From: Liolophura sinensis
Taxonomy: Eukaryota > Mollusca > Polyplacophora > Chitonida > Chitonidae
Assembly (NCBI RefSeq): GCF_032854445.1
Contig: NC_088303.1
Coordinates: 6,953,501 to 7,017,500, forward strand
Reading direction: 5' to 3'
DNA: 64,000 nt
The first letter of the stretch is position 1. Every line of letters starts with the position of its first letter. Both the position numbers and the translations under genes were made by a program. This document shows positions 22,967 to 35,639 of this stretch, piece by piece. A model generated the notes under the pieces. The model saw nothing but the letters and a program-made list of their open reading frames with translations. It did not search any database and was not told the DNA's origin.

Positions 22967-23206
22967 CTTTGGTATGGAAATTCATGCCTGGAATATCCAC
23001 TGTCTGCCCGGCATTGTTTCAAACTGATGATCGCTTGTTTATTTTGTGTTACCGGCTTTATTTCCTATTTGTACAATTTCTTACATACCTTTGTCTTTGG
23101 GAGTTAGTGTTAAACGTTGTTTTGGAAATGGACCTTGCGATTATCGACTTGGAACGCCCTTTATGAACTACGAATTCCATACGAACGTCGGGCATGATGC
23201 TCATAT
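22965..23206 (+). mobile_element. Penelope-like 3' UTR fragment inserted in LINE-E
   Basis: It is the reverse complement of the first ~250 bp of 24651-25322: cattcatgcctggaatatcc, gttttggaaatggaccttgcg, gacttggaacgcc and gtcgggcatgatgctcatat. It ends at the same 3' terminus as the other copies and is truncated at its 5' side, next to the TA run. Confidence 0.72.
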
Positions 23207-24193
23207 TTCAACCATTTACCATCTTTTTGTACCATCACTTGAGACTCTCTTGGACTTGCTTAATAATAGTTCGATAACTGGTCATTTCCGATGTCATGGT
23301 GGGAGACGTGTCTTAACCCGGTCCCCAAACCAAGTGTAGATCACGCTGATGCGTCTAATTACCTCCCCATAGCTCTTACTACCTGCGTCTGTAAGCCTAT
23401 GGAGCGGGTGATAAATTATAGACTTATTTGGTTTTTTGAAACCAACAAGCTTATCTAACATTGCATGTTATTTTCTTCAAGGTCGTTCTACTTTAGTTCA
23501 TCTTGTACGCTTTTAAGCCTTCATGTTAACAATGAACATGTGGTGTCAATATTTTTTGACCTTGAAAAGGACTACGACACCACATGGAAATATTGTATTT
23601 TGGAAGACCTTTCTAATATGGGTTTAAAAGGACCCTTACCAGTATTTATGTCAGTTTTTTTTATCTGATTGTAGTTATAAGGTACAGGTGGGGTCCACTC
23701 TTTGACTCTCACGAGCAGGAGATAGGTGTACCTCAGGGCAGTATACTTTCCCCTGCACTGTTTAGCATCGAGTTAAATGGTCTCGCTAAAACTCTTACAT
23801 TTGGTACAGAGGGTTCTTTGTATATTCATGATTTACTTATATGCTGCCGCTATAAAATATGAATAACATCGAGCAGCGACTGCAGCATTGTCACAATAAG
23901 ATCTAGAAATGGGCACAACCCAAATTAACATTTGATGTACATAAGCATAAACAATCATATACAAATCCTCATAGAATTCATCCGCAAGGAAATCATATAT
24001 TAAAGCATTGGATCCGGTCCATCACTAAGGTTTGAGGCTCAGCCTTGATGCTTTTAGAACTTCATCAATAGAAACTTTATACATTGAGCCTAATGAATAT
24101 GCTTTATACAGCCGATGTATAAAACTGAGCCTTCGAAATGCTACAAAGCTTAAAACTCACCCAACAAACCCTGCTTACGACGGTGTTTTCAAT

Positions 24194-24198
<5 letters not shown>

Positions 24199-24232
<34 letters not shown>
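24199..24232. repeat. (AT)n microsatellite in LINE-E
   Basis: Seventeen AT units lie inside the linker between reverse transcriptase and RNase H. Copy H reads catatgtagataaatttaataaatgt at this point, so the run replaced or expanded from that A/T-rich sequence. Confidence 0.9.
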
Positions 24233-24234
<2 letters not shown>

Positions 24235-24650
24235 ATCTAATAAGATCCCTCCATTCGCTCTTAGTATACGTGACCATGTTCTGGAAACTAACATAAAGTT
24301 AGAGGATATAGCTCCGGTGTCTTTTTCGGAGTTTCCTCTTTGGTTTCAACCTAAACTAATATTTGATCTACGTAAGCATAAAAATCGAATACAAATCCTC
24401 TTATAATTTAGCAAAGTTTTGCTGAAAGTAAGACTAATTATCTGGATTTCAAATTTATATACACTGATGGATCAAAGGATTGCGACATTTGCGACTGCGG
24501 CTGTCTCAGACCGGCGAGTCTCTTTTCTTCGTCTTCCATCCTTTACTTCACTCTTCTACTTCAATCTTCTCAGCCGAAGCCAGAGCTAGACTCTCGGCCT
24601 TGTCATAGGTTTCTTCTGGGCGTGCCCAGAGGGCAGTGATATGTAGTGAA

Positions 24651-25302
24651 TATAAGCGTCATATCCGACATTCATATACCATTCGTAGTCAGTAAATGGC
24701 GTTCCAAGTTGATAATTGCAAGATCCATTTCCAAAATAAAGTTTAACACTATTTCCCAAAGACAGAGGTATGAAAGAAATTATACAAATAGGAAATCAAG
24801 CCGGTAGCACACAAGAGAGAAGCGGTCATCAGTCTTCAATGATGCCGGGCAGACGGTTGACATTCCAGGCATGAATTCCTTATCAAAGTTCAAATTGGTA
24901 GTCCACGTATGAGTTCCAGGTCAAATAACAATTAAACCAGGTATCTCAGTCACGCTTTGATTTCATAATGGCATCATGCAAATGTAATGAACATGGCTGC
25001 CTTTAAGGCCCGTAGCCCGTTAAGCGGTATCAGATACAGTTCGAACATGACGAGCATTACAGAACTTAACCGAACAGATTGTGATTCAAAAGTAACGGAC
25101 GATTACGTCTTTCCCGTTAATATGTAAGAATGTCATACTACAAGAGGCACAATCTATGATGTTACACATGACAGGCTGGTCTGTATAAAAGCTGTCTATA
25201 AGATAGACGGTTACACTCGGCAACTAGCGCCATCTATGTTGTTAAATACCATGTACGCGATAGATATATACGTAGGGATAACAGCACAATCTATGCGGTT
25301 GA
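24651..25302 (-). mobile_element. Penelope-like element 3' UTR
   Basis: It lies immediately after the stop of the minus-strand reverse transcriptase and shares about 650 bp with 18686-19339. Shorter copies at 22965-23206, 53860-54028 and 11060-11200 share the same 3' terminus (gacgcttatat-like) and differ at their 5' ends. This is the pattern of a retroelement 3' end with 5'-truncated copies. Confidence 0.65.
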
Positions 25303-27232
25303 TCACAATGCAGATCGCCAGAGATTCTGAACGTTCTGCCCATACCTGCCAACGATAGTGTTATACTCATTGTAAAATTTCAGAAACTTAAAATGAAGGC
25401 GTTTGATGAAATATCCTTGACAAGCTAGTTTTCGAACTAACAGTTTGGGACGCAGATTAAAGTCATCAGAATTTAAGCAATATCTGACAAATGCTACAAG
25501 GCGAGATGTGTAAATCCGTTTGGTAAATGAAAAGGATCGAGCTTTAAAGATATTACTTTTAAGTAATTTCTGCATATAGTCATATTTATATGAACACAAG
25601 TAAGTACCCATTGGAACCCGTATGCACTGTTGGTAAATGGTATCCCCTAATTTCACATAGATGTTACTAATGAGAAATTCAAGTAATTTAAAAAATAATG
25701 ATACATCCCATGAAAGGTAATGTATATAAATAGTAGAACTAAAGGGAACCTGATTGTTTCTGACGTTACTGAAACGGTTTCCTTTTTAGTAAACACCGAG
25801 ACAATGAACGACGATATTCTTTCAATAATATCTTTGTGAGGAATTGTAGTATAGAGAGTAGAGAAATCCCATGAGGATACGTCTTTGTATGGTATATGCA
25901 TATGAGCATCAAGTTTTTTTTGTAAGACGTTTGGAGTTGTTAAGAATCCCCATGCAGTTGACACCTGAATTTTTTTGTTATAGCACGACAATACTCCAAA
26001 ATGCCTTTACTTCTTGAAACGCTCTCGTAACTAGGGTTGACAAGAGTTTCTTCTTGAGCCCACAATAAATCTAGCCTTGTGTAGGGATTTATGCATTTAA
26101 GGAATCCAGTAAAGTTGTGGTATTTCTGTATGACGGGTAGGTATAATGAGGCGCCTTTCTTTCAGAAAGGTTTTGTGTTTATTGAATAGTTACTCTAGAG
26201 CACATGAAGTAGCAAAATACGTGGATGTTGTTGTTGGTGAACATAACTCTTGAACAGGAATTCTTATAATTTTTCTTGCAAATAAAGAGGACATTAATAG
26301 AAGCTTTGTCTGCTACAGTGATGACAAATTTACAATGAAGGTCAGCGAATGTTTCTTGCCGAGTGGGATCCTTCAGAACCTGCTTAACTCTAGGTAGAGC
26401 ATCAATGTCTATACGGTGTATAGCTAAAGTAACCTTCTTTTTGACAATCTCAAGCCAGTCGTTAAGTACCGAAGAATCCACTTTCTACCGTTTTTACCAT
26501 TTTTTAGCATATTCCTCGAGCGCCGAGATATTTTGTATGTTAGATGTAATGTTGACATTTCTCTTTTCTCTGTACTTAGGATCTCTCACAAAGAGATTCC
26601 TTAGATTTTGATTCTTAATAATAGTACGGTCACCAGTCAGGACATGTTTACATTTGTCATAGACAAAAACTGAGGATTCACAGCCGCCATCAGTATACGT
26701 CGCCAAATCGTACTCCTTGATGGCCTGGGAACAATTGAACATTTTGGAAGCGATAGGCTTTGTATACTCATAGGGTATGCAAAGGGGCTCAGCACTACGA
26801 ACATCAGGTCCATTAAAGATGCGCGGTAGGTTAATTAAATCAAGGCCTCTGTCTAAACACTGTCTGTCTAAAGAGTAGATTGTGTTGAGTTTCAATTGTA
26901 GTTACAGGGCGATAAAATCGAAAATACGATATGTATTGACACAGAGGTACAAGGTGAAGTGGAACATTAAAGTTGTGTTTGTTACTGGATACGTCTTGAT
27001 CTACCTGTTTTAGCAAATTCAGTGGCAGTGCATATAATACTGTGCGTAGAGCATGCATGGTATTGGTGTCATACGACAATCCTACTAAATAGCTAGCTAT
27101 AACTTGTTTGTGAATCAAGGACTTCCTCCTACCATAACTGCGAGGTCTACGTTTATGGTATTTGAATAAATTTGCTATGATGGAGTCATATATTGTTTTA
27201 TGATAGGAAAATATCGATGTGATCAACTTCAA
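25303..27232 (-). pseudogene. reverse transcriptase of a Penelope-like or related element, internally deleted
   Basis: Four minus-strand open segments line up in order as one protein of a reverse-transcriptase type common in marine invertebrate genomes. 27232-26840 is an N-terminal region. 26895-26494 has a YEYTKPIASKMFN core, VLTGDRTII and PKYREKR. 26481-26179 has DLHCKFVITVADKAS followed by a CKKNY block. 25991-25656 has WDFSTLYTTIPH, the palm motif with its catalytic aspartate. 25656-25303 has YQQCIRVPMGTY and the C-terminal SRLVAFVRYC. Relative to my recollection of the family, about 90 residues are missing after the VPMGT motif, including the Y-x-D-D catalytic motif. It cannot be active. 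Assignment to Penelope-like elements is from memory; another reverse-transcriptase lineage is possible. Confidence 0.7.
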
Positions 27233-28542
27233 AATTTAATCATCTTCTATCATTCCCCAGACATTTTTTGATTTCTATATCTGGGAAATTAATATGCCAT
27301 TTTCGTTACACAATTTAACTCATCGGAATGAAATGACATATCTTTGAGAATAAATATTGGGCTAGAAGATAAGATGTTGGAACTGGGAAACTCTTCCTGA
27401 TCAAATCACGAAGGGCATGTGCCGTCTTATATAATGCAAATACGGGAATGCATTTGAAAACGCCTTACTGACTAACATTTCCGTCAGTTTTTGAATCTGT
27501 ACATTCAGCATTACCGGGATTGTCTACACCTACATGCCAATGATGTTATGCATTGGTAATTATTTTTCTCACTTCCACGATTTCGAAGTTTATGTCCAAT
27601 GACAATTACTGAAATCACTGTCGCTGAAGCCAGTGGTACAGATACATGGTCAGCCCTTCAACACGGTGTTAATGAGTCGAAGATTCAAGGTTTCACGCGT
27701 ACATGCTCCAAATGATCCACACTGGAAGAAAACAGGCTATGGAAGTGTACTTTAATTGTTTTCAACAATTGTGTGGAAGTTTCCTCTCGCGGTATATGTA
27801 ATTGTAGCAGCTATAAAGAACCTACTTAGACATTCTGTGGAAGACAGAAATAATGAAAGTCATATAAATCTTTAAGTGGGCTGAAGTTCGAGTTCTGAAT
27901 TTATCCCTGGGGGAGCATAGGGCGTCTTGTTCTTTTTATTAAGTTTAAAACTCTTTTTTTTTCACAAACGTGCTATAGAGAATCTGTGGTACCAGTATTC
28001 CAGGACTAAAGCTCACTGATGTGTTCTTCGTCTCCGTCCTGGTGCGGAACACTGTCGTTTTGTGGATTGTTTTATAATAGAGGTTCTGATTAAGAGTTTT
28101 GCAAGCTATTTTTTTTACAGATACGGTTCCAGAAGTGAACGGGCATGGACATCCTGGTGTTTCAGTGCATCATCGCGGCATATCTGTTGTGATGTACATG
28201 TATACCAATGTGGTAACTCGCCAATCCAAGCTATACGTACTGAAACATTTAGTGGTGGATTTCTTTTCCATTTTTAAAATCACCGTGTTAAATACCTGTA
28301 CTTTAAAGGATGATTATTTCGTAAAGTTTTATTAAAATAAACTGTCATTCCAGAGCTGTTTTGATCTTCTTCCGATTTCGTAACACTGAGATTTAAGTAT
28401 GCCACAGATTAACAAAAAAGTTACGGACATGTCAGTTTTGATGAAAGTTAAAAACTTCACTTCACGCTTAAAAACTACGATAACTATATGAATTTTACAA
28501 CGCCCTGTTCTGTCATCGTCATGCATGTACTGAACAAACATA
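27233..28542. other. unassigned sequence
   Basis: It may include the 5' end of the Penelope-like element, but no repeat match shows its boundary. Open frames at 28062-28335 follow a T-rich stretch and AG (ttttttttacag), but they have no recognisable product. Confidence 0.4.
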
Positions 28543-29335
28543 TAAACGCAACACTTTGTTTTTGAAGTATTTCACAAGATAATGCTGTGACATTTGTCCA
28601 TATAATACCGAGGATAGCCAAGAGCAAAACCCTAGAGCAGTCAACATTCCAGTCTCAAAAACCAAAGTGTAGTCGATTTCAAGCCTGTTGACCCGTCAGA
28701 CTGGTGTGGCCCTATCAGTAGCAAAGATCTGAAAAGTCTTTCTTGACACTCCTTACCCTTAGGTGTAAAAAATGCCATTCGTAGAGTGTAAATTCTGTCA
28801 AAAGGAACAAAGCCATTGCAACCACAAAACCAACGGGATTACTTCAACGTCATCTCGACGCTGGGATGACACTTAGAGGTGTCGCCTGAGCCCTTAACGT
28901 TAGTGTGTCAACGATTAGTCGTCTTAGGAGTCGTCATGAAGAATTTGACACGACAGCTAATCGGCCGCATGCCCACCGGCCGCCTGTAACAGACCTCGAC
29001 TACGGTTTGGAATGGCCCCAGAGAAAACAATCCTGTGCCCAGTAGTCGTTCCATTTGTCGGGCACCATGGGGAAACCTTTCCGCACGACAATGCCCGTCC
29101 TCATCTTGCCGCTGTATGCAGAGCATTTCTACAGGCCGAAAACGAAGTGGCCAGCGTATTCACCTGGTCTGTCCCCAACTTAACATCTTTGGAATGTCAT
29201 CGGTCGGCGTGTTCGTCGGCGACTTCCAGTCCCGGGTAACATAGCGGAGTTGCGTTTTGCCCTGATACAGGAGTGGGAAAGCATTCCTCAAGTCATAACC
29301 TCATCATGTCGACGATGTGCAGCAGAGAAACGGCA
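28543..29335 (+). pseudogene. Tc1/mariner-type transposase relic with internal deletion
   Basis: A terminal-repeat-like motif, taaacgcaacactttgtttt, lies at 28543-28562. The helix-turn-helix part follows at about 28850-28993: GMTLRGVA, a stop, LNVSVSTISRL, then NRPHAHRPPVT. The sequence then jumps to the end of the catalytic domain: FPHDNARPHLAAVCRAFL at about 29082-29135, a damaged SPDLNPIE-type region, and NIAELRFALIQEWESIPQ at 29237-29290 after a frameshift. The first catalytic aspartate region is deleted. No matching right terminal repeat is seen down to 29700. It would have cut and pasted its element through the terminal repeats; this copy is dead. Confidence 0.85.
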
Positions 29336-29499
29336 GACATACTCAGTAGTGAAGTGTGTAATTTCCCAAACTGACCCCACCCCTCTTTCCTAACCTGCCT
29401 CATCGCGATAATCGGTTTTCGTTTCCATCATTTATGGAAATGTATTGCTAAGAGCGCATTTGATATTTTTGCTGGGTATATGATTCGTGTAATTAGCAG

Positions 29500-29615
29500 C
29501 TTATTGGGTTGTAGGTTTTCCCTGGGCTCTCCCCAGTTTCCTTCCACCATAAAGCTGACAGCCGTGGTATAAGTGAAATAGTTTTTAGCACGGTGGGAAA
29601 CACCAATTAAATAAA
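29500..29615 (+). mobile_element. SINE 3' half
   Basis: It shows gtaggttttccctgggctctccccagtttcc, ccaccataaagctgacagcc, tataagtgaaatag and ggaaacaccaattaaataaa in plus orientation, all diverged from the family. The head is missing. Confidence 0.75.
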
Positions 29616-32600
29616 TATTCAAAAGTTCCTGGCGTCCATTCGTTCCGAGTCTATCACTCGCCATTCTCTTCTTCGTCACCATATATATTTTAAATGGTTG
29701 CTAGACGCGTTTAATACATAAAACGTTTCTTTCCAATAATCTTCAGCTAAGGACAGACAGGGGATTAGAGAAAACACCCATTAGATACACTTATTATTTT
29801 ATTTATTATTGATTAGATTTTTATATACCACCGTGCTTAAGACTCTTTACACTCATGCGATGACGGTCCGGCTAATTGGCCGATGTGCTTTATATCACAA
29901 CGAATGGTCATTTAAGTTCCAATATTCATATTCTGTAGAGGGACAACGGCTATATATGCTTGTCTTTAATGATGCCGCAAAGACTGAGTGGGCGTAGGGT
30001 ATTTTCAACCCATCTCTTTAGCTTTGGTGTTGGCTAAGCGTTATCTCAAACCTATACTGACCAGCAAAGAAATTATACATGTTTAATACATTCATATTTT
30101 CATGCTGCGTGACATTACCAATGCTCACCTCGACATATTGTACACCGGAGGCATTTTAATAGTGATAAAGATTATAGTTATTTGACAATTCTGTTTAAAA
30201 ATGACATGCTTCCTAACGGACCTCACGGTAATATGTACAAAAAAAGAGATCTCCGCACGTGTCGCCTTTACTACGTCAAGTTGTGTCATTTCTACTACTG
30301 CCGTTATGTGACCGAGTACTTTGGGTGGAAACCTTCGTGAACTTTCTAGATATGCCATGACGTGATAGGTGACGATAAATTGATTAAATGGGCAGGATTT
30401 TGATTCCATGCAGCTGGGAGTTACACAGACGCGAAAGTGCTTTGACAATGGTTATCTGTTCATTGTTGCTTAAATCTGAAGTAGGGTAATAATTAATAGT
30501 TTATGATGATTGTAGTTGGTAGTTTATCTTTATTTATACCCGGGGTAAGTGAGGATGAACATCTTGATGCCCTGGTACACTGCTTAATCTGTCAGCATTA
30601 TCGTACGTTTTGTACTGACGTTAACTTTTTGGTTGGTTTCTTCGTTTTAAACACGGGATGCTTCTAAACAACGACACACGGAGCCCACGTCAATATGTGC
30701 AACAAAGGTATTGACCGTGTGTTTTGGAGTGAGTCAAGGCAAGATTCGCATCAGGAGTTGTGTGTGGGATATGTTATAATGTGAAACGGGCGTAAATACC
30801 ATGCTCGATTTGAAGTAAGCGTATAATCACGTGCTAATGGTAAATGTACAGAATTGAGCCACATGTGTGACATGTGTAGTGAATAAAAGCTGATTTTATT
30901 CAAATCACGGCATACTCAGGAAATACACCCTAAGACCCACAGCTATTGATACGAGTAGACAGCGTTGCAGTCAGGGGAGAATAAATCCTCTGCTAAAGCG
31001 TAAAGAAATCCGCGTGTCTTCATAAAAGGTGAATTCCAACGCTTTCAGTTTTGCCAAAAATATCGGAAGGCTTCTGTTAAGAATACATGCAATGCGTTAA
31101 GTAATTTTAATATAAGAGTATATCTTTAAAAATTTACTCGCCATACGGGTAATGTTCTTAGCACGCTCACCACTCTGTGTGCTTCATGTACTTGACAACT
31201 GGAGCAGGGAAATCATTGTGCTTCCAGGTGCTATCACTGTAGCCTTAGAACAACAGCATTCTCTTATGGCTTAGAACTGCAAATGGTCATTTGGGGATGT
31301 GTTAATTGGCCATTTTTACCTTAGCGTATTGGAATTAACGAACATTTTATTAGAGAAGACAGATGTCTTTACACACCTGACTGAGGACAGTGATAGCAGT
31401 GGCTATTATCTCATATCGACGAGATTAAAATTGTGTGTGAGCACAGGCATACACAGTTGGCGATGTTGCTATTGCTACGTGTATAAAACTGGAATGGGAT
31501 CAGTGTGTACGCTTTGCATTGTGAGGCTGCCACGTCACAAAACATTTACTCAAAATTTTTGACTGATGTGGGCTCACAACAAACACACAGTGTAATAGCC
31601 GTGTAATAACCGTACTTCTCGTGCGTACATGTACGTAGTCCATTACGTTAATGGACTCCAGGCTGAAAACAAATTCAGGAAATCGTGTTTGCAGTGCAGC
31701 AGTTGTAGGGAACGTATGTACAGCTGTACACGCAATTTCATATATGAAGTTTTGGATTTTTTTGTATTTAATTTAGGCCACGACATAAAACGTTTACTTA
31801 ACAATTATAGGCTCTTTTATCTGCGTTAGACAAACACAGAGCTTGTGTACAAGAATAGGGAGGAATTACAGGCACACCGACAGCACGCAGGGACTTTGCA
31901 ATTATAGACTGTATGGATTCATGACAGTTTAAATAGAGAATCCCAATGTAAACAGCGGTTGTAAAATATCCCTGAATGTCAGGGAGGGAGAGATACATGT
32001 AATCAGGTACAAATGTGAGGGCATGATAAACTGTGTTGTCAAGCTACCATGGTTGTTAGACATTCATGTGTGCGTGCGCTTATTACCGATAATGAGCACT
32101 ATAGGCTGCAAGGCCCTAAGCCTCTCCCACCCTCCCCCCTCACAAATTGCAAGCTGCTCGATCAAGGTGTGCAAGCAAGCTAGATATTGTCACCCACAAG
32201 CAAAAATTCAAATTAGGGCCACTTAAGATGGATTAAGGGACGAAATGACGAAGAGAAATTTAAACGAAATGTAAATTTGAAAATCAAATTCGCATGTCTG
32301 TTATAATCTTTTTTATTTTATAAGAAACATGCGAACAGCACAATCCAACCGTGTTTGTAATAATTTCATGTACTTGAAAACTCCATCCATAGCCTCCCTC
32401 CCATTCCCCGTACCTCGCCAAACTTATTGTGTGTACCAAGCTAGAAATGAAACTGCCCATTCTGTAGTCATAGGCATGGTTCGATTCGGTGTTGAAAATT
32501 GGGCTGATACAGCCGCTGAGCAATAGAGATAAGGTGGAGAATTTGCTGAATCAAGCAGGTCTCTGAGGTAAAGAGAAGCACCTAAGCCTGTTGGCAAGAT

Positions 32601-35600
32601 TAGCTTACAATCGACTAGTGTAGACCTATATTGTTTAAAACGTCCTTGTCCTTCGTAAGCGCTATTCCCACAAATAGTTCGCTTATTTGATATGGAAATA
32701 TAAGATATTTTACACATATATTGTGTAATTACTATATGTTAACTGATCATTGCTTCTAAGTGTTCCCTGGTTCTAACGTATTATCGCCAGAATATGGATT
32801 AAATAATGTAAAATGTGGCGTTAAGCCCTAATCCTTCGTTTAGCTATTTACAGTAATTCACAAATAAGAACACACCCATACATTTTTGAGGTAGCTTTTC
32901 AGCAGCTTCCCTTTCAGCCGCGTATGGACATTTACACAGCTGTATTACACTGGATTTGATGTCATTTGCCTTCTTCTTGTTTATAACTTTCAACCAGTGA
33001 TTATTAATCAGATTTCCCTATTATTCCTCAACGTATTTAACGTATATTGATTAATAAATTTTATTTGTGGGAACGGTCGTATCCAAGAGGTTCTTCATTT
33101 AAGGACATCATTCCGTATTACAAGTGGATGCAACAAATTGCCCGAAGTAACTCATAGCCCTTCAGCAGACAGAGGGCAGCCCATTTTGCTTGTAAGCTAG
33201 AAACACGATATTCGCATTACAAATGATTCATTTCTTTGATACTTAACTCTGCTGAAACATAAAGCGGCACATGTGGTATTCACTGCAGATATATCAATCC
33301 CCATACCGTGTTACCTTTGAACACGCAGCTACAGCCCTCGAGGTTTCCAGCAGATGACACGTCCAGAAGCGACTTTCCGAGAAGGAGATATCCAACATGG
33401 TTCTCTAATGACAATTAACGCCTGGTCTCAAGCAGAATCAATAACAAGATGCAGTTTTTAGGCAAGGGAGACTGTCTTTTGTTGTAATTAACCCGTTTGA
33501 TGTTGAGCCTTTCATAATCACTATAAGCTCGCCTGTGTAGCACGGCGTGATGACTCCCAGCAAGCTTCTCCTAAACATCCTCTTAGATTTGTTCATGTCA
33601 GGCGTGCGAATTAAGAGCCGTGTCTGGCAGCAGCAGACAATGCATTTCATTATGGTGCTTGATGCTTGCGATAAAGACTATCTCAAGATGTTCCAGGAAG
33701 TCATGATGGTGATAAACAATATAAACGTTTCATGGCCAGTTTACATCAGATCACTGTCGAAATTTGTTATATTTTAGCATTTTTTGTGCTGCTTATTATC
33801 TCGAAATCCACGCGCTGGTTGGAATATAAATCATACATCACAGAGTCCTGGTTGCCCTCCAGCTTTTTTATGTTGAATGTACTTCTCCACAAGAGCTACA
33901 GTGTTTATTCAATGCCTCATTGACGGCTGAACAGGTTGTAGCATCACACCGCTGCTTTAGCTCAGGTAAAATTCCTAGGGCACCAGAGACAATTGTTGCT
34001 TTTAATAATTGTTTACACTACACCACAAACGGACTAGGAAGAGTTGCGGTCATTTATTTATTTCACTTCTCCATGAACTCTGTGCTCGCCAAAATACGGC
34101 CATTACATGTACTTATACTTTTACAGCCCCAATTATTACGACATATGACATCTGTTCAACACGTGGTATTTCCTATACAACCGAAGCACACGTCTGAAAT
34201 CACTTTGCATCGGTAGCGCTGATGTTTTAGAGCCACCTTTATTTTTTTTAACTTCGCCTCACACATGTATCAGGCTTACTGACATCACACATTCTCGCAT
34301 CCTGTCACAGGCTCCCTTTGCTACAGCGTCGACATGCTATCCAGCAATCTTCATTCAACGCGTCTCATGCAGAGGCGTTTATTAGGCCCATTTCATGCAG
34401 AGTAATGCACGCGGCCTTTCAACGAGAACACATATGTGCTGTTTTAATCACAAAGATAGGCGTATTCCCTAAAATATGTTTTGTACAGTAACCGTTTTGA
34501 TGCATATGTGCATGGTAGTATGTTGAATCCACTCCAAGCTGCATGTACATGTACATCTAACTGCAGATATAGACACAGTAAATGTGTAGTAACCGTTACA
34601 GTAAAGATGTATACGAAGTACAACTATGAACCAACTTGGTCCAAATCAAAATCAGTGCATATCTGTATGCTGAAGTCATTTTGCGATTTCCAGTATTCGT
34701 GACTACAGCAAGTCAGTATAGATATATGAAATATAGAAAATGACGTCAACATTCAAGGCTGCAGAGAGATTTTTGTTATAAGACTTCCATACGAGTATTC
34801 ACGCATTTCACCGCCAGTACCACATGTATACTGGAGGATATTACTTTTCGCGGAAGGTTTATGAAATCCAAGAGCGGGACGTACGGGGCGGATTCTGTAA
34901 TGGCTAAACCACAACAGTGTCGTCGCGTAATCACTTGCTACATATGATAAATGCGCTGGGTTAAGAAAAGCAACACAAGCTGCAGTTTTCTACAAAAAAC
35001 TGCCGGATTCTGTTAATGGGATTGCAGACATTACCACAAGAACCAAGTATCTGGATAGAAGGAAAAAAGCTGTCATTTATATTCTTGATCGATCTCTCCT
35101 ATAGACCAGATACTTTTTTAACTGACATTTTTTCATCGTGCTAAGTTAATTCGATAAAGTATGGTAACTTGTTGAAGAGGGAGCTCTTGGGACTGTTCGT
35201 AAATTTCTAATGCTGCAATGCTGATACCAAATAAAACAATTTCCTAAGATGTCAATGTTGTACCGTCAATGTCCGAACAATATAAACATCCAAAATGCGT
35301 TTTGTAGGCAAATAAGTGTCATAAAACATTAATATGTGTGCTGAAATGGAACGTTTCAAGCAGCACATTGTCCTATCCTTCGAACAATTCTCGAACCTTC
35401 AAACTGTAGAAAACTCTCACTGGCGCGCAAAATGTGCAACTGGTAATGCTCTATAAAAGCCTCCTAGACTTAACCCTGAGCTAACGACTAAATCACATCG
35501 TCATCCGCATGCACCATCACTTGACTTTGGTGTGCATTTTATGTAGTATTTTACTGCTGGAAAACGAAAACAGCACAGGACGTACAGTCCCTCTCAGCCA

Positions 35601-35639
35601 AACTAAGAATACATGGAGGTCAATAGAAATGGGATTCAC
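29616..35639. other. long unassigned stretch, no gene supported
   Basis: About 6 kb with only short open frames and no recognisable coding domain or RNA gene. One isolated LINE 3'-tail fragment is listed at 32780-32845. Single-exon coding content is unlikely. Short exons of an unseen gene cannot be excluded. Confidence 0.45.
32780..32845 (+). mobile_element. isolated LINE 3' tail fragment
   Basis: The segment atcgccagaatatgg...aatgtggcgttaagccctaatc parallels the LINE-J end (ccacgatatggctgaat...gatgtggcgttaagctataatc). It has lost the ATTC repeats. It is a diverged terminal remnant or the tail of a related element. Confidence 0.6.

Larger units (their letters stand above)
22115..24645 (+). 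pseudogene. LINE-E ORF2: endonuclease end, reverse transcriptase, start of RNase H
   Basis: The endonuclease end (GSDHCPIILKHI-like, partly duplicated at 22131-22262) leads into the connector KSKPWYDNDCRKAT at 22303-22569. The polymerase N-terminus is near 22860-22925. After the inserted fragment it resumes with SLETLLDLLNN, EHVVSIFFDLEKDYDTTW (23530-23585) and a damaged YVDD-like site near 23820. The linker LRLSLDAFRTSSIETLY is at 24032-24110. RNase H starts with KFIYTDGSKD near 24446-24480 and breaks off at 24645. It is inactive. Confidence 0.82.
20731..24650 (+). mobile_element. LINE-E: long plus-strand copy broken by later insertions
   Basis: It starts at the 5' terminus (gtggggtctccgtggtgaaaagagtagg) and passes through the 5' UTR, a divergent ORF1, the end of the endonuclease, reverse transcriptase, linker and the first part of RNase H. 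At 24651 the Penelope-like element begins and the LINE is not seen again. A second Penelope-like 3' UTR fragment sits inside ORF2 (22965-23206). Two TA microsatellites have expanded inside it. Confidence 0.82.

Noticed and set aside
28062-28335. exon following a T-rich stretch and AG
   Set aside because: Two overlapping frames are equally open, neither has recognisable content, and no donor site or partner exon is evident.
34545-34560. catgtacatgtac-type words as a regulatory signal
   Set aside because: The word recurs at many unrelated places in the window (for example 20505, 31626, 36224, 48830) and seems to be a general compositional habit of the genome.
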